64,000 bases of DNA from Siphonodentalium dalli (GCA_032622095.1 CP136068.1:7233314-7297313); one strand, 5' to 3'. Counted from the stretch's first letter, positions 23,352 to 34,566 are shown. Numbers and translations are program-made. The notes: a model not told the origin generated them from the sequence alone.

Positions 23352-23870
23352 AGATCATGCCATGAATCTCTACTCTGGCTAACACCCGTAGAGATCATAT
23401 TCCACCAGTATAAAACCTTAGAACTGTTTGAAGTGTTGACAGGGAACCCTATAAAGTCGAAAATATTACGTGGGGAATGTATTTCTTAGTTGTTATCTCT
23501 TCCTTAATAATCTCATTCACTGTAGGTGAATGTCACAACTCAAAATTTCATGATTTTCTCTCACTTTTGTGAGCTGATATCGCAATAAACATCGAGATAA
23601 TTAGCCAGAATATATTCCATAATTGTAAGCGATGCAAAGCAAAATCGCTAAAAACAATTCACTCAAATCGTGAAATATCGAGTTGGGACCTTCACCTACA
23701 GCGAAGTACATTATTAAGGAACAGATAATAACAAAGAAATACATTCCCCGCGTTATTTTTTTTACTTTATAAGGTTCCCTGTCAAAACATCCCAAAGTTC
23801 CCAGCTTTTGTACTGGTGGAATGCGATCTGTACGGTCGTTAACATAATCATGACAAGATCTAAATATATG
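23352..23870. mobile_element. Long-inverted-repeat element (family B)
   Basis: The left arm (CATGCCATGAATCTCTACTC ... CCACCAGTATAAAACCTTAG ... GTTGACAGGGAACCCTATAA ... GGGGAATGTATTTCTTAG) pairs with the right arm (AAGAAATACATTCCCCGCG ... TTATAAGGTTCCCTGTCAAA ... GTACTGGTGGAATGCGATCT). The centre is near 23600. Partial copies lie at 37725-37830, 38340-38560 and 38600-38660. Confidence 0.75.
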
Positions 23871-24811
23871 TTAATAACTTGATAAATTGATTGGTTTTAT
23901 AAACATACACATTTACATGTTAAGTCCACCCATACGTGTACATACGTTATATAAACAATGCATTATATGTCGATACTATGCTATACATGTAGCTATGCCA
24001 CAATTATAATGTTGTACAATAAAATAAGTTGCGACGGGCAAAAAGCGTTAAATGATTTCCAATTTCAATGTTGTCTTATAACATAATTTCGTTGATAATA
24101 TCAACCCGCACTTCTGTGCCTGCATACCGAATGTTACATGCAATGTGACATAAGTATATGCGCGACCTAACGAGCCCGCGATGTGTACCTAGGAAAGTTT
24201 ACAGAGAAACAAGGTAAGATATATGACAACTTCGATTCTATGTTTACTTTTTTCGCGCAGAGCAAACATGAGAACATCGCAAATTGAATCGTCGACGCTC
24301 GCCTAAACGATATGACTCCCAGACCCGTGTACATTTACACGACGTCTGTGCCGCTTTCTCAAAACCTCAAGTATCAATTCAGAGAATTCAACAAATTTTC
24401 TAATGTTTGCGCAAGACAGCACGAAACGGAAATGCAAATCCCGGTTCAAACTCAAGAAAAAGAACAAACAATACTACATCCCCGTTTTCACCAATAACAA
24501 ACAATGTCTGGTCGACTGTAAGCGGGAGGTAGTACGGCGACCATCGCTCTGTGTTATGTCGTGAGAGTCGGGGGTGTCGGTGGGACTACAACACTTTATT
24601 ATCAGTAATTAATTTCACATCTCGTCTGGTCGACACGGATCATTTGGACATTTATGTTTGTTGTTTGACGTTAGACACGTCTATATATCTTCGTCCAGAT
24701 GTGTCGACTATTTTGCTACGTGTGTTTGTGGATTTCTTTAACATGCGGTAAGTCACGCTCACATCTACAACTATATAACTCTCTGCTAAGTGTTTCTGTT
24801 ATACAATTTTC
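23870..24811 (+). other. Possible 5' exon or promoter region, weak
   Basis: The 24500-24750 stretch is less AT-rich and ends in AACATGCG|GTAAGT (donor at 24749), the form expected of a first exon whose last full codon is ATG. No following exon in the right phase (2) was found. A 61-codon plus ORF at 24312-24497 (starts MTPRPVYIYTTSVPLSQNLK) has a protein-like composition but no other support. Confidence 0.2.
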
Positions 24812-24989
24812 CTATGATTTTTGTTCATAAACGGGCGACATATACATATTATATAATCCATACCATATCTTTATGGTTATGTTTCCATCCACACTTTCGC
24901 TGTATATGTATAGACACATCATCCCCACTTTGACACGATGACTGCCGATACGAGTTAACTCGTACTTGTCATGTATAAACTGATGGGTC
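24812..24989 (-). CDS. Possible terminal exon of a minus-strand gene
   Basis: A strong acceptor (TTCCGATTTCCATTCAG) ends at 24990. The exon gives one base completing a codon, then 58 codons (opening THQFIHDKYELTRIGSHRVK) and a TAG at 24812-24814. Most codons begin with a purine. No domain recognised. It needs an upstream donor in phase 2. The neighbouring open segment 25171-25049 could provide one only through a weak AT|GTACAG site, so the join is unresolved. Confidence 0.4.
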
Positions 24990-25048
24990 CTGAATGGAAA
25001 TCGGAAGTCAACGTGTAAAACATGATATCGAAGGATTATTTTACCCAA

Positions 25049-25171
25049 TCAAAATTTCAAAACATTATACAAACTGTACATGCCATATCTGGTATGCCAA
25101 AGTATGTTAGTATGTTTCATTGTTATTCTATGTTGGATTATATATCTGCTGCATACGGAGCGGAGGTCCAT
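25049..25171 (-). CDS. Possible exon continuing the WWE-like segment
   Basis: Phase 0 open segment after CCGCAG, 40 codons to TGA at 25049-25051, opening MDLRSVCSRYIIQHRITMKH. If joined to the exon at 25568-25440 it gives the order expected of a WWE domain's second half, where an SRY.I-type strand is followed by a TM.xTN-like turn. The polypyrimidine tract is poor (purine-rich AAGGGAAACACCGCAG). This is therefore a weaker call than its upstream neighbour; the frame could extend upstream to 25252. Confidence 0.3.
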   Translation of the reverse strand: MDLRSVCSRYIIQHRITMKHTNILWHTRYGMYSLYNVLKF

Positions 25172-25439
25172 CTGCGGTGTTTCCCTTGTTTTGTAAATTT
25201 CGCTATAATGGATGATTGCAAGTCGCTCTTCTATTTTGTGTGGAACGCACACTTAAACATGTCAGAACAACTTATGCATTCATATTCCCTTGTAGAGTAT
25301 ATATTACCATACATTATTTGGCAGTAAATATGTCTGCATGAAAACGTAAATTGGCCGAATTCGTATGTTTCGAATGATTAGGACACCCAACATCTCTGAA
25401 ACGTTAATTACGGTGTCATACGGAACCTAAACAACTCAC

Positions 25440-25568
25440 CCAGTAGATGGGATGACGTACATGTATATTCTTAGATAGGACATATGCTTCGACTAAATGA
25501 CAACAATCGATGTTTCTAATCCATTCGTGATCATTTTGACTAAACATAAACTTCCAGCATACATTCGC
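25440..25568 (-). CDS. Internal exon with a weak WWE-domain look
   Basis: Minus strand: acceptor TTTTCAATTATGCAG ending 25569, donor GTGAGT from 25439. Exactly 43 codons, phase 0 to phase 0, opening ANVCWKFMFSQNDHEWIRNI and containing the run HLVEAYVLS. WWE domains (in PARPs and Deltex-type E3 ligases, where they bind ADP-ribose units) have two Trp about ten residues apart, an acidic position four to five after the second Trp, and an 'IE.aY' motif. Here W5, W16, D21 and VEAY match in order, but the E-Y spacing is one short. The exon itself is better supported than the domain name. Confidence 0.45.
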
Positions 25569-25569
25569 C

Positions 25570-26681
25570 TGCATAATTGAAAATATAATAAATTACGATA
25601 TTCCTTTATCTTGCTACAGGGAGGCTGAACGCCGATTTCAATAAATTTTCAGGCAATAACAACGATATGATATCGAGAGAAAAAGAAACATAATTGAAAA
25701 CAGATATAAACGTTCAGGTTAACATGTTATCTTAAAATCTTGAAATCAAATATAATAACAGTACATTTACTGTAATAATCCAGCCATAAACTAAGTTACG
25801 AATCTCCATATACAATACGTACTCAAATTAAAGAATTGTAGAACGCATGGTACACATATCGTGCAACAAATATGTTGATACGTGGCGTGAATTCAATACA
25901 CATCATGAGTATCGGGGACCAGTGTGCATAAATTATAACACGTATGTCATACATTTGCCTGAAAAATGTAGAAAATTATATCGACGAGCGTTCTAATCTT
26001 GCATTCCGGTTTATCTGTCATCATTAATATTACTTTGTGCTCAACCTTTTAAAGTGATGTGAAACACTCCGGTAGGGTGATCAAATGGAAATGGAGAATA
26101 CTCTTGCTTAAAGTAGTTATTTAACAAAATATTATACCCAAATTGACAACACATACCATCATTCCTATATGTTAATTAAATGCAATGACTCTCGATGGCG
26201 AAATAGTTTTCGTTAGTTTATCGCCGATAGTTGCGTCCCGAATCGAGAAGTAAATATTTTCAATTGAGCATAGTTCAGACGACGTTATTTATGGAGTGGT
26301 CCGGTCGATTTGGTTGAGATGTTCTGCAATGTTAGTAGAATGTCATATTCCTCCAGCTGTCATAGCGCCTGATTACTAACTTATAAATTTCACGCACCCG
26401 AACAAGTCCACAATATGTCTTTAAAGTATTCTACGAAGCAGATAATACAGAAACGAACAACATTTTAGTAAAGTACAGTACCCCTTAAATTGTCTCATAT
26501 TTGACAGAAGTATCGTATCTATTGTGCGAAAATTGGATACCTACTGTCATGATTACTTAGTAGGTTCGAGTGTCGGTGGTCACTCTTTTTGGGTGTCGTG
26601 TCTAAATGTGACTCTCCAATCATGTGCACTTTGAATTCTCAATTCTGGTAAACTGTGTTTGAACAACATTACATGTGCATT
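25570..26681. other. No gene seen
   Basis: AT-rich sequence. The block AAAGTGATGTGAAACACTCC ... GATACTCTTGCT at 26050-26115 recurs near 36515-36580 (GATGGGAAACACCCCGTTAG), marking a dispersed repeat. Earlier exons of the minus-strand gene at 25568 would be expected to the right; none was recognised. Confidence 0.35.
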
Positions 26682-26866
26682 TTAACACTTCCATGACGGG
26701 AACTTCTTGAAATTTTGCGAAAACCCTGTGTCAAAGCATTCTCTTATATATGCGCGTTTCACATAGGGAGCCTCGAAAGAGAAATTACAGAATACCTTGG
26801 CAAGATAAGTCACGGCGAATGATCTTTAATGCTGCACTCGCGCATCTCCCGTCATTATATTGTTAA
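26682..26866. mobile_element. TTAA-flanked MITE, family P, degenerate copy
   Basis: Ends TTAACACTTCCATGACGGGA and TCCCGTCATTATATTGTTAA. Interior GCGAAAACCCTGTGTCAAAG followed by the shared core GCATTCTCTTATATATGCG. The TTAA duplication and CCC-like ends suggest mobilisation by a piggyBac-type transposase. Confidence 0.65.
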
Positions 26867-27042
26867 ATGGGCCGTCATGGGATGTGTCTGACTGTTGATC
26901 AGTGGTGATGTAAATTCTTGACGTCCTGGAATTCCTCTGATTCCGGTTGGTCAAATATCAGTATTGCGGTCATTTCTCAGTGATATTAACCCTATGTTCC
27001 ACCAATAAAACTTAATTACAAGGTACTTATTTGGTATAGCGA

Positions 27043-27505
27043 CACTCTAAATCGCGTTGGGTAGTAAATTGTACTCAATCGTGGGCAATGTTTTTAGTCA
27101 ACGCAGGGCAACAATTTACCAAATATGAATTTCCATTATGCGTTGGGCGATTTTTTGCAGGCTTAAGCTTAGGCAATATGTAGGACAATCTGTACACAGG
27201 GGTCACCTGGCCAGGGAAATATAATTGGATATGTGCCTGTGACCTCGGATGACTTAAAAGGGGCTAATAAATTATTTTAACACAAATGATCAATAAAGAG
27301 CGTTTATTGTCAGCTCAGAAGATATGTTGGAAAATGATTTGACACGATAATTAAGTAATTATTCACACAAATGTTCGGGTATACAAATTCGCCAAGCGCA
27401 GAAGGTACATTAATATTTGGTAAATTGTTACCCTGCGTTGAGTAAAAACATTGCCCAACAAAATTTACCCAATGTTCGCGTAATATCATCAACGCAATTT
27501 AGAGT
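27043..27505. mobile_element. Inverted-repeat MITE, about 460 bp
   Basis: Terminal repeats CACTCTAAATCGCGTTGGG and CAACGCAATTTAGAGTG. Inner arms such as GGGCAATGTTTTTAGTCAAC / GAGTAAAAACATTGCCC and AACAATTTACCAAATAT / ATATTTGGTAAATTGTT pair for more than 100 bp per side. The 60-codon minus frame inside is not a gene. Confidence 0.8.
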
Positions 27506-28793
27506 GAATTGAAACAACGATACTTCCCATAATCAAAATACACATATAGTGTGCATGGCCGTCAGTGTGGCAACACATTATCAGGTTACTACTAATCTGT
27601 CGCCGGTTAGATTGGAGCCAGGACCAGTCTACTCTGCGGAATTCGTCAATATCTGTCTCAGTTTCTAATTCTTGGAATTAAAAGCACATTTTAATAACAG
27701 TCATGTGTCTCAGAGTGTATATAATTGCTCAGTGAATGAATATTGTTATCTAGTTGTCGTATGTCATTATTATTATTATGTGACTCCCATGTATGCTCAT
27801 GTGTAAACACCCAGTGTATTGAATATATTGGTTACTAGTCTAAACACGCAATCGTCGTAATATCCTGACCCCCTCGGGCGTCAGTGCGCATGGCTAAAAC
27901 AGGGCGACAGTTAAGTGCTTGATACTCATTTTGAGATTGCACGTGTGTAGGCATTCTGGTAGAGTTCATTCAGATGCATATTCCAACTTCTGGACAATCG
28001 TCTCCTATAAAGCGATACTCTGAAAAGTTGTTGGTCGAAAAATAGCAACTGGTAGAAGAATCGTTGCTTGTATTGTGTATGAATTTCAAAGTTTCGTACT
28101 TGGGAGGGTATCGGTGATCACCCCATAAACACTTGAATCATGTATACTATTTAACAGAGCGGGTGAATATTCTGGACGCCAGTTAACAGAAGGGGTGAAT
28201 ATACTGAAATTCAGTAGATTTCTCACGTCAACTTCCAACTACCATCTATTTTCATCACGTTTCTCAATAGTATTCTGCCAAATTGAACCATGTCAAGAGA
28301 ACATGTCTAATATCACTATATTCTCATACACTGTGATGGCCGGGTGCGACGAGGTGATATGTGAATGCCTGTTTTCACGGGCCAACTAGCGATTAATTAA
28401 CAGAACGAGATCCGAAACACTATAAATATTCAATACCATAATGTGTCGATATCAAATTCGCGTACCAGCCATTTATTTGGCTCTCGAATAATATATTTAA
28501 GACGGGTATATGAATCATGAATACCCATTTTAAAATTGCGGGACATGAATCTCGTGTAGAGTTTGAAAATGGCCTGAATCACACATACAAACAAGGCGGG
28601 TGTATCATACTCAGTTCGTGAGTGGAATGATTAAATCTAAAACTTGATCAATTCGATGGAAAATGTGAGTCTACATTATATGCATGATGGTATCTGCGAA
28701 TGGTTTTATAACTCTATAATACGGCCATAATTTAAAAGAAATGTCGACTTTTTTCACTGCATAATTATTTTCGCATCGTTATTTACTTATCAG
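27505..28793. other. No confident gene; expected location of an upstream exon
   Basis: The Thr-rich exon at 28794 needs a phase 1 donor upstream and probably a signal-peptide exon. I could not find one here. The frame 28195-28389 is unsupported. AT-rich. Confidence 0.35.
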
Positions 28794-29122
28794 CATTTGT
28801 GACGTCACAAAACATAACAGATGGTGTCAATTCAAGCTCAACTGAACCGGCAATCACGACACCCGTGTACACCACGACCACGACCACGACCACGACTCAA
28901 TCAACCACGACTCAAACACAAACACCGACAACATCCAATGTGGACTACGAGAAGCCTGACGATCCCGTTGGCATGGTTACCAGAGAGTCATTTATTGAGT
29001 ACTATAACGAGTACAACTCATCGAGGAAGCCTGATATCTGGAAGGATGAAGCGTGGCTGACCATCAACTCAACCGTAAAGTTCAAGCTACTCATTTACAG
29101 CCAAACGGAGGAATGTTGGAAG
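28794..29122 (+). CDS. Extracellular Thr-rich (mucin-like) exon
   Basis: Acceptor TTATTTACTTATCAG ending 28793, donor AAG|GTAAGA at 29122/29123. It gives 109 codons after two bases completing a codon and ends in phase 0. The order is: a short head with sequons NIT and NSS, a Thr-rich stretch with nine consecutive Thr in a TTT/TQ context, then a folded-looking part (RESFIEYYNEYNSSRKPDIW, later an NST sequon and a CWK end). Thr-rich, proline-dotted and multiply N-glycosylatable, it fits a secreted or cell-surface protein, with a stalk before or between domains. No named family. There is no ATG in frame, so it is an internal exon. Confidence 0.6.
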
Positions 29123-29304
29123 GTAAGAATAAGATAACCAAATGGTGACGGGGTATGGATGCCACGGGTTAAATTCAATGTAAAGGGATGAAGAGGTGAT
29201 TTATTTTAACAGTGGTGGCTCTGGAAATGTTTTCAAGAACTCAATATCATCAAAAATCACTACATTTTAAAACAATTGGATTAATTTGCAAAAATCTAGA
29301 GCTC

Positions 29305-29523
29305 TTAACCCTTCCATGACTGGAGCTTCCTGAAATTTTGAGAAAACCCTGTTCCAATGCATTCTCTCATATATATGCGAGTCTCTCATGGGGAGCCTCT
29401 CACATATAAGAGCTCTTATATCTCTTATATACATGCATGCTATTCTCCCTATGGGATACTCACATATATAAGATGATGATATGCAATGCTGCACCAGCGC
29501 AACTCCCTCTATGAAAGGGCTAA
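29305..29523. mobile_element. TTAA-type MITE, family P, complete copy
   Basis: Left end TTAACCCTTCCATGACTGGA, right end CTCCCTCTATGAAAGGGCTA. The interior has AACCCTGTTCCAATGCATTC and CAATGCTGCACCAGCGCAAC, the standard flanks of this family. It lies in the intron just 3' of the exon at 28794-29122. The 88-codon minus frame is repeat-derived. Confidence 0.7.
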
Positions 29524-30054
29524 CTTGTTTCAATATTTGGGTTTCCTGTTTTTTTTTACAACAACATATTTTCCTACTGCGATACTACTTGAACTAATAA
29601 TCCGACGCGGGTACTAAATAACAGCTCAGCGTTCGTGTGTGTTGTGATCTGCATGAGATAAATTCAAATTAAATTTTAGAAATGTTTTCTCTGATAATTT
29701 TGTTTTACCTATTTCTGACTCATAAATTATATCCGTTTGAAGTTCATCAATATATTGTTTAATACAAATGACTTTAACCCTTTCTTTAATAATGGATTAT
29801 CCCATCCATTTATCAAAGTCAATATTGGAATTGTCTATTATTGATTTGGAGGAGGAAATGAGCAGAACTGGATACACACGGCCCTATAGAGCAGAGATTC
29901 ATGACATGTTCTGCTCAGCAATTAGTATTTAGTGTAAAAAGGGTTAATAGTTATACAATTTTCAGACAATCCAAATACCCTTTTCACAGAAATGACGACA
30001 AAAGTATCATTTGTGGGAAAATAGTGCCCTGAATGTTGTTGGCCACTCTGAATA
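29523..30054. other. No gene seen
   Basis: AT-rich sequence; GTGTAAAAAGGGTTAATAG near 29930 resembles a MITE end, and TTTGTGGGAAAATAGT with GCCACTCTGA recurs at 30700-30725. Confidence 0.35.
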
Positions 30055-30458
30055 ATGATATATGATAATGCTATATATTTATTGTGGACCTCCAAGTTGG
30101 AGAAGAATATGTATAGTTCATATGAATGTAACAACACTATATATAGTATGTTTGCGCCAACTTTGCGGAGTGGGTCCGCCGTGATATGCTCTCGCTGTCT
30201 CATGTGTCCCATATGGCTCAAATATGCCAATTTGGATGTGAAAGCCGAGGTCAACATTCCAACGTCATGGGTTAATAATGCACTTATTGTCCGCGAATCA
30301 GTTGACACAAGACGAACATAAATGAAGCAGTGTCGATAAATTATGTGGTCCATGCGTTGTGTTATTTCCACCGGGGACTGCATGACGTCGGTGCCGAGTA
30401 AAAATGCGCACAGTTCAATATCACTTAACGAGTCTACATATATACAAAAAGACGGCAA
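30055..30458 (+). other. Overlapping open frames, status uncertain
   Basis: The minus strand is open for 178 codons (30458-29922, from a TTG; first ATG near 30383) and the plus strand for 88 codons (30055-30321). The plus-strand tail (NLDVKAEVNIPTSWVNNALI, ending at TAA) has mostly purine-first codons and reads more like protein. It could be a terminal exon, but I see no convincing acceptor. At most one strand is coding. Confidence 0.25.
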
Positions 30459-30875
30459 CGCCGTTTTGGTTAGTTATGTAATCTAGATAGTCGTTCCTCA
30501 TGAAGACAGAACAGGTTGAATTACAATAGCGAATTGCGTGTATTAACTCATTGTTATATGTATTTTTACACGTACAACATGTCAAATTATTATTGTATGT
30601 TATCTTGTTTAGCAACAAGGCAAAATTTCGCAGTTCGTTATTATAACGTGCATGGGTATTCTCGTATATGATCCTCCAAATGTTCCAACAAATAGTCCGT
30701 TTGTGGGAAAATAGTTTGCCACTCTGAGTAAGTATATATGGTAATGATAACTTGACTAGTTTGTGGTTAATTATGTTGTTATCAGGTGATAGTGATGCGT
30801 GGTAAGTTCGATGATTGCACGCAATGCTCGCGCGCTCATACTTGACTTATCGAAACCGAAATTGAAACTTCGGAT

Positions 30876-31112
30876 ATGGCAACACGACAACTGACAGATA
30901 GAAAGAACACCATTTATAGTGACGTAGTACCCTATTCGTACATCGTATCAGTAGCAGTTCGTAATGGGAAAGTGTCCAAATCCCCCGCTAGTTGGTATCT
31001 GGGATTCATAATTATGCCGTATTTACGTGTCCCATGTCGATTCAACGAGCATGCCGATATATACCTTGAATTTGTATATCACCAAATTGTTCCAAAACTA
31101 CTATGTTTGTAG
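30876..31112 (+). CDS. Possible small ORF or exon, unknown
   Basis: 78 codons from ATG, opening MATRQLTDRKNTIYSDVVPY, to TAG. Purine-first codons are common in the first half. No domain, no signal peptide, and splice sites are unclear. An antisense segment ending at a GTAAAT site is also open. Low confidence, listed because the composition is protein-like. Confidence 0.25.
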   Translation: MATRQLTDRKNTIYSDVVPYSYIVSVAVRNGKVSKSPASWYLGFIIMPYLRVPCRFNEHADIYLEFVYHQIVPKLLCL

Positions 31113-31708
31113 CCAACATTACATGTTTAAATTATGAAAATGACAGAGAATATTGAGAAGTAGCAAAAATGTATAATGTAAAAAAAACAGTGTAAAATGT
31201 ATGCCTTCTATTCCGTATTTGCGAACTGGTCCCGACAAAGTACTCAAATTGTACCCCTATTTCCTAATCGATATGCGGAATCCACTCCTGGTTAAGTGGT
31301 CCTGGTAAGTTGCTATGATGCTGCTATGGCAAACTGATGTTCTTAAGTAACTTTACCGTTATTGTTTGACGTTGTCAATATCCCGGTGTTCTGAAAAGCT
31401 GAAAAGGTCATCATGTGTATAAAACATTCAAAAACATATATATTGCAAAATATTTTAATACTGGTCGTAATCGTTGTCGACAATACTATAGTCATTATTA
31501 CATTTCAAAAAAAAAATATATATGTATGTTCTTGACTGTTTCACACAGACACTGGCTATTTCTCAAATGGCTCAGATCAGCCAAACATCACGAAAATTAC
31601 AACATTAGACCCAAAACAAATAACAGTACATTTTCGTAACGCATCAGTTTGCTCTACCAACATCATATCAATTCAACAGGATCCACCAACATCATAGCAG
31701 AATAGCAG
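31112..31708. other. No gene seen
   Basis: AT-rich sequence. A short tandem CACCAACATCATA lies at 31657-31697, just before the candidate exon. The 31415-31639 frame has no support. Confidence 0.35.
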
Positions 31709-31969
31709 GACCACTTGACTAGGGTGAATACAAGAGAAGAGGGTCTAAATATTCAAGAAGTGGTAGAAACAATAAATGCGAGTGTTTACGTATACATGTT
31801 AACATTTTTGGCGTTCCAGCATTCCGTTTCAGAAAGGTCAATACTTGATGCAATACAACAGATATGTACCTTATCACAAACCTATTGTGCAAATTTTATT
31901 AGTTCATGTAACGTAAACACACAGGTTATTGTTGTGTCAACAGTGTTTACTTTTGTAATTAAGAAATAA
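31709..31969 (+). CDS. Possible terminal exon following the Thr-rich exon
   Basis: After AATAGCAG, 86 codons in phase 0 run to TAA at 31967-31969, opening DHLTRVNTREEGLNIQEVVE and ending with a hydrophobic VIVVSTVFTFVIKK tail. Codons start mainly with purines. It contains two Cys pairs (CTLSQTYC and SSCN) and an NAS sequon. Phase 0 matches the donor at 29122, so it may close that gene. The acceptor has a poor pyrimidine tract. The hydrophobic C-terminus could be a membrane anchor or GPI signal, which is inference. Confidence 0.35.
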   Translation, partial: DHLTRVNTREEGLNIQEVVETINASVYVYMLTFLAFQHSVSERSILDAIQQICTLSQTYCANFISSCNVNTQVIVVSTVFTFVIKK

Positions 31970-32614
31970 TACATGGTGTGTTGAAGGCGCTATATGGACA
32001 ATGACATTGTAAAGGTATGGACGGCGCATGTTTATAGGGTGATGATGCCAGCCATGTGACTCAGTGAAGTGGATATAACCTGAATACTAGAACCATTACT
32101 ATAATCTTATAAGAGCTATGGTGATGTAGAGGCGCCTGGGTGCAACATGGAACAATATTAGAAAATAAATCGGTCAGAAATTAATTAAAGTGGGGTGGGC
32201 ACACACTGCATGTATATAACCGATAACATTCGTGCTTGCAATGTGCGTGTGGTTTAATTATGAAAATATTTTTAAACTATTTCATATATCATTATCATAC
32301 ATGTAGTTTAGTATACTCTATTCCTCGTTTCTGATCGTGTTTGCGATCGCCTCGGCCATTTTGAATGCGTGATACTCATCAACTCGAAACCAATTGATTC
32401 CCCACCATGGGTATGCTTCTGATTTGTCTCGTGAAATTTCGCAGCATTAATTTAGTATGGTCAGGGTCGCGCTAAATCGGACAAGAAGTTGTGATTTTAT
32501 AATAGATTTTAAGAGGTGGGCGTTTGGAAACGAAGGCACCTATACGCGCGTGTATACGTGAGTTTGTTGAATGACTTTCAGTAGACATCTCTTCTTTCTT
32601 AAAACACAATGACA
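31970..32614. other. No gene seen
   Basis: No open segment with splice support. A less AT-rich patch lies at 32340-32560. Confidence 0.4.
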
Positions 32615-33950
32615 CAATTGATACTAGTCCAAGTCTTCTTGTACTAAAACCAGCTAAGATATTGGTATGGCGATTTGCCCGCCTGCATAGGCTATCTATC
32701 TTCTTGATACTCCATGGCCCTCAATGTGCTGAGGATTATGTGAAGGCCCAGGTGCTACCACGGCCGAGTAACTTTATACCCATGTGGTGACTCCAGTAGC
32801 GTTCTTTAACGTGCACACACCGAGGCGTGTACACGGGTCATCCATTAATGTCCGCGCGTACTGCACCCACGACAACATACCTGGACAAGTATTGTAATGG
32901 GGGGAAGTCGGCATTTTTGCATTCGAATCTTTATTCAGTGATCTCGAATGAGACTTTTCAGCCTGACAAACTTGGTATCTGACCGAGTTCTGATTTTTGT
33001 CAGAATACCCTGTCCAGGTTGCGATCCCCGGTCCGATAGCACGAGAGACCAGTACGCTACCTCTCGGCCACCGACTTCCCTATATATAGGCTTCTTATAA
33101 CACGACTTACGCCCAGGATCTGTGGCGGGAATTTGTGGTGTATTTTACTCGATTTACCTAAAACAATCAATACATGATACTATATACATCGGAAAGAGTG
33201 ACATCTTATGGTCATAATGGTGTATAATAATCTAACTTTCATGTTAAATTACGCATAGAATATTTTCAGGTTGATTGTCACCGACATCGCATTGTGTGAC
33301 ATCGCTGTATATTTTGTTTACGTTTTAACCGAAAGCCGAAGTCGCACGGAAGAACTCCGGCACAGTCCGGAGTTTGTTCCGGCTATACAAACAAAATGGC
33401 GGCCCCCATATTATTCTAATGCTCGTTGTGTTTACACTGTTTTAAACTGTCAGATGGTTTTATTTAATTTATTACATTTATATCTTCAATATTTACTAAA
33501 TATATGCATTTATTTATTTATTTATTGACACGTACAATTACGATTACAATGGAGAATTCATCGTGCGTGGTTGATCGAAAATCTACGGAATATTTTCCCC
33601 GGAAAATGCCGAACGCAGTTCGCGAGGTCAACTGAGTTCGCATACTCGTTCGCAAAATTATGTAAACATTGCGTTAAATGTCTCTTTTCACATTAAATTA
33701 CCGCGTTCAAATCACAACTGATGTGGGTTTCATATCAAATAGCATGTCTTCTGCGGAAAATATCCGTTTATTGTCGCAATTGTGATATTTTATTTCATAT
33801 AATTGTGGTTTTATTTGAGCGGGTCACTAACGCCTAAGTCGTGTTATAAGAAGCCTATGCAGGCGGACTTTGACTAAACACCAGCAAATCGCCATACCAA
33901 TATCTTAGCTGGTTTTAGTACAAGAAGACTTGGACTAAATTGATACGCCT
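32615..33950. mobile_element. Inverted-repeat element interrupted by a SINE
   Basis: The left arm (CAAGTCTTCTTGTACTAAAA ... CGATTTGCCCGCCTGCATAG, resuming at GGCTTCTTATAACACGACTT after the SINE) pairs with the right arm 33830-33950 (AAGTCGTGTTATAAGAAGCC ... CTATGCAGGCGGAC ... AATCGCCATACC ... TTAGTACAAGAAGACTTGG). The interior holds a plus frame 33271-33528 after a good-looking acceptor (ATATTTTCAG), a CCGGAGTTTG hairpin and a TTTA microsatellite near 33515. It is not supported as a gene. Confidence 0.75.
32694..33085 (-). mobile_element. tRNA-derived SINE inserted in a palindrome arm
   Basis: Read on the minus strand, the head GTCGGTGGCCGAGAGGTAGC and the B box GGGGATCGCAACC are tRNA-like. 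Downstream is GTGCACGTTAAAGAACGCTA, a core found in marine-invertebrate SINEs. The tail is short (AGATAGATAG). It is flanked by ATAGGCT at 32687-32693 and 33086-33092, and it splits the left arm of the 32615-33950 element, so it is younger than that element. Confidence 0.8.
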
Positions 33951-34566
33951 TCCAGTTTTAACAAATCTTGACTTGAAGAATGATACCCCAAAATGATGGC
34001 AAGTTGTTTCGCAAAACAAATCAGACTTAGAATTTGCCGATTATGTTGTTGTCCGGATGTTAACTTGAATAGTTTTCTACAGAATTTGATGAAACTTGGA
34101 ATGTCGCCTCTTATCTAAAAGTCCCAATCAAGTTTGAATTTGAATCAACTTATATTTGCTGATTATTTTGTTGTCCGGATGATAATTCAAGTTGTGATTA
34201 TCCGATATATTTTAAGATTAGTATGTAGATTAATCACATGAAAATACAAGCCAAGTTCGAATATGGGTTCAGCCCGACCATTCATGATGGAGTTATGCCC
34301 CTGTTTTGTTTTGGAAAATACGCCAGTTAGTATTCTGCTTAAACAATTGGAAGCAAAGTTTGATTCAATAATTATTCCCGGAATCAAATGTTTCATTTCT
34401 AAAAAAGCTACTGGTGAGGGATTCCCGATCACCTGTGATCCGAACTGATTCACTAATTAAACCCGATCACATGTGATCCGAACTGATCCACTAATTAATA
34501 CAACACAAAATAGAATATTCTATGAATGAAGACGTGTATTTTCATAATAGTTTATGTTTACATAAC
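33950..34566. repeat. Degenerate repeats, including a 37-bp doublet
   Basis: TTGTTGTCCGGATG recurs at 34048 and 34168 with similar flanks (weak tandem, about 120 bp). CCCGATCACCTGTGATCCGA / CCCGATCACATGTGATCCGA at 34425 and 34463 form a 37-bp doublet. The frames at 34187-34453 (minus) and 34263-34448 (plus) overlap and are unsupported. Confidence 0.45.

Noticed and set aside
29922-30458. 178-codon minus-strand frame, the longest in the window
   Set aside because: Starts at TTG, overlaps a plus frame with better codon pattern, no domain or splice sites; kept only as uncertain.
33271-33528. Plus frame after a strong acceptor-like TTTTCAG
   Set aside because: Lies inside a foldback element, and no upstream donor in the needed phase was found.
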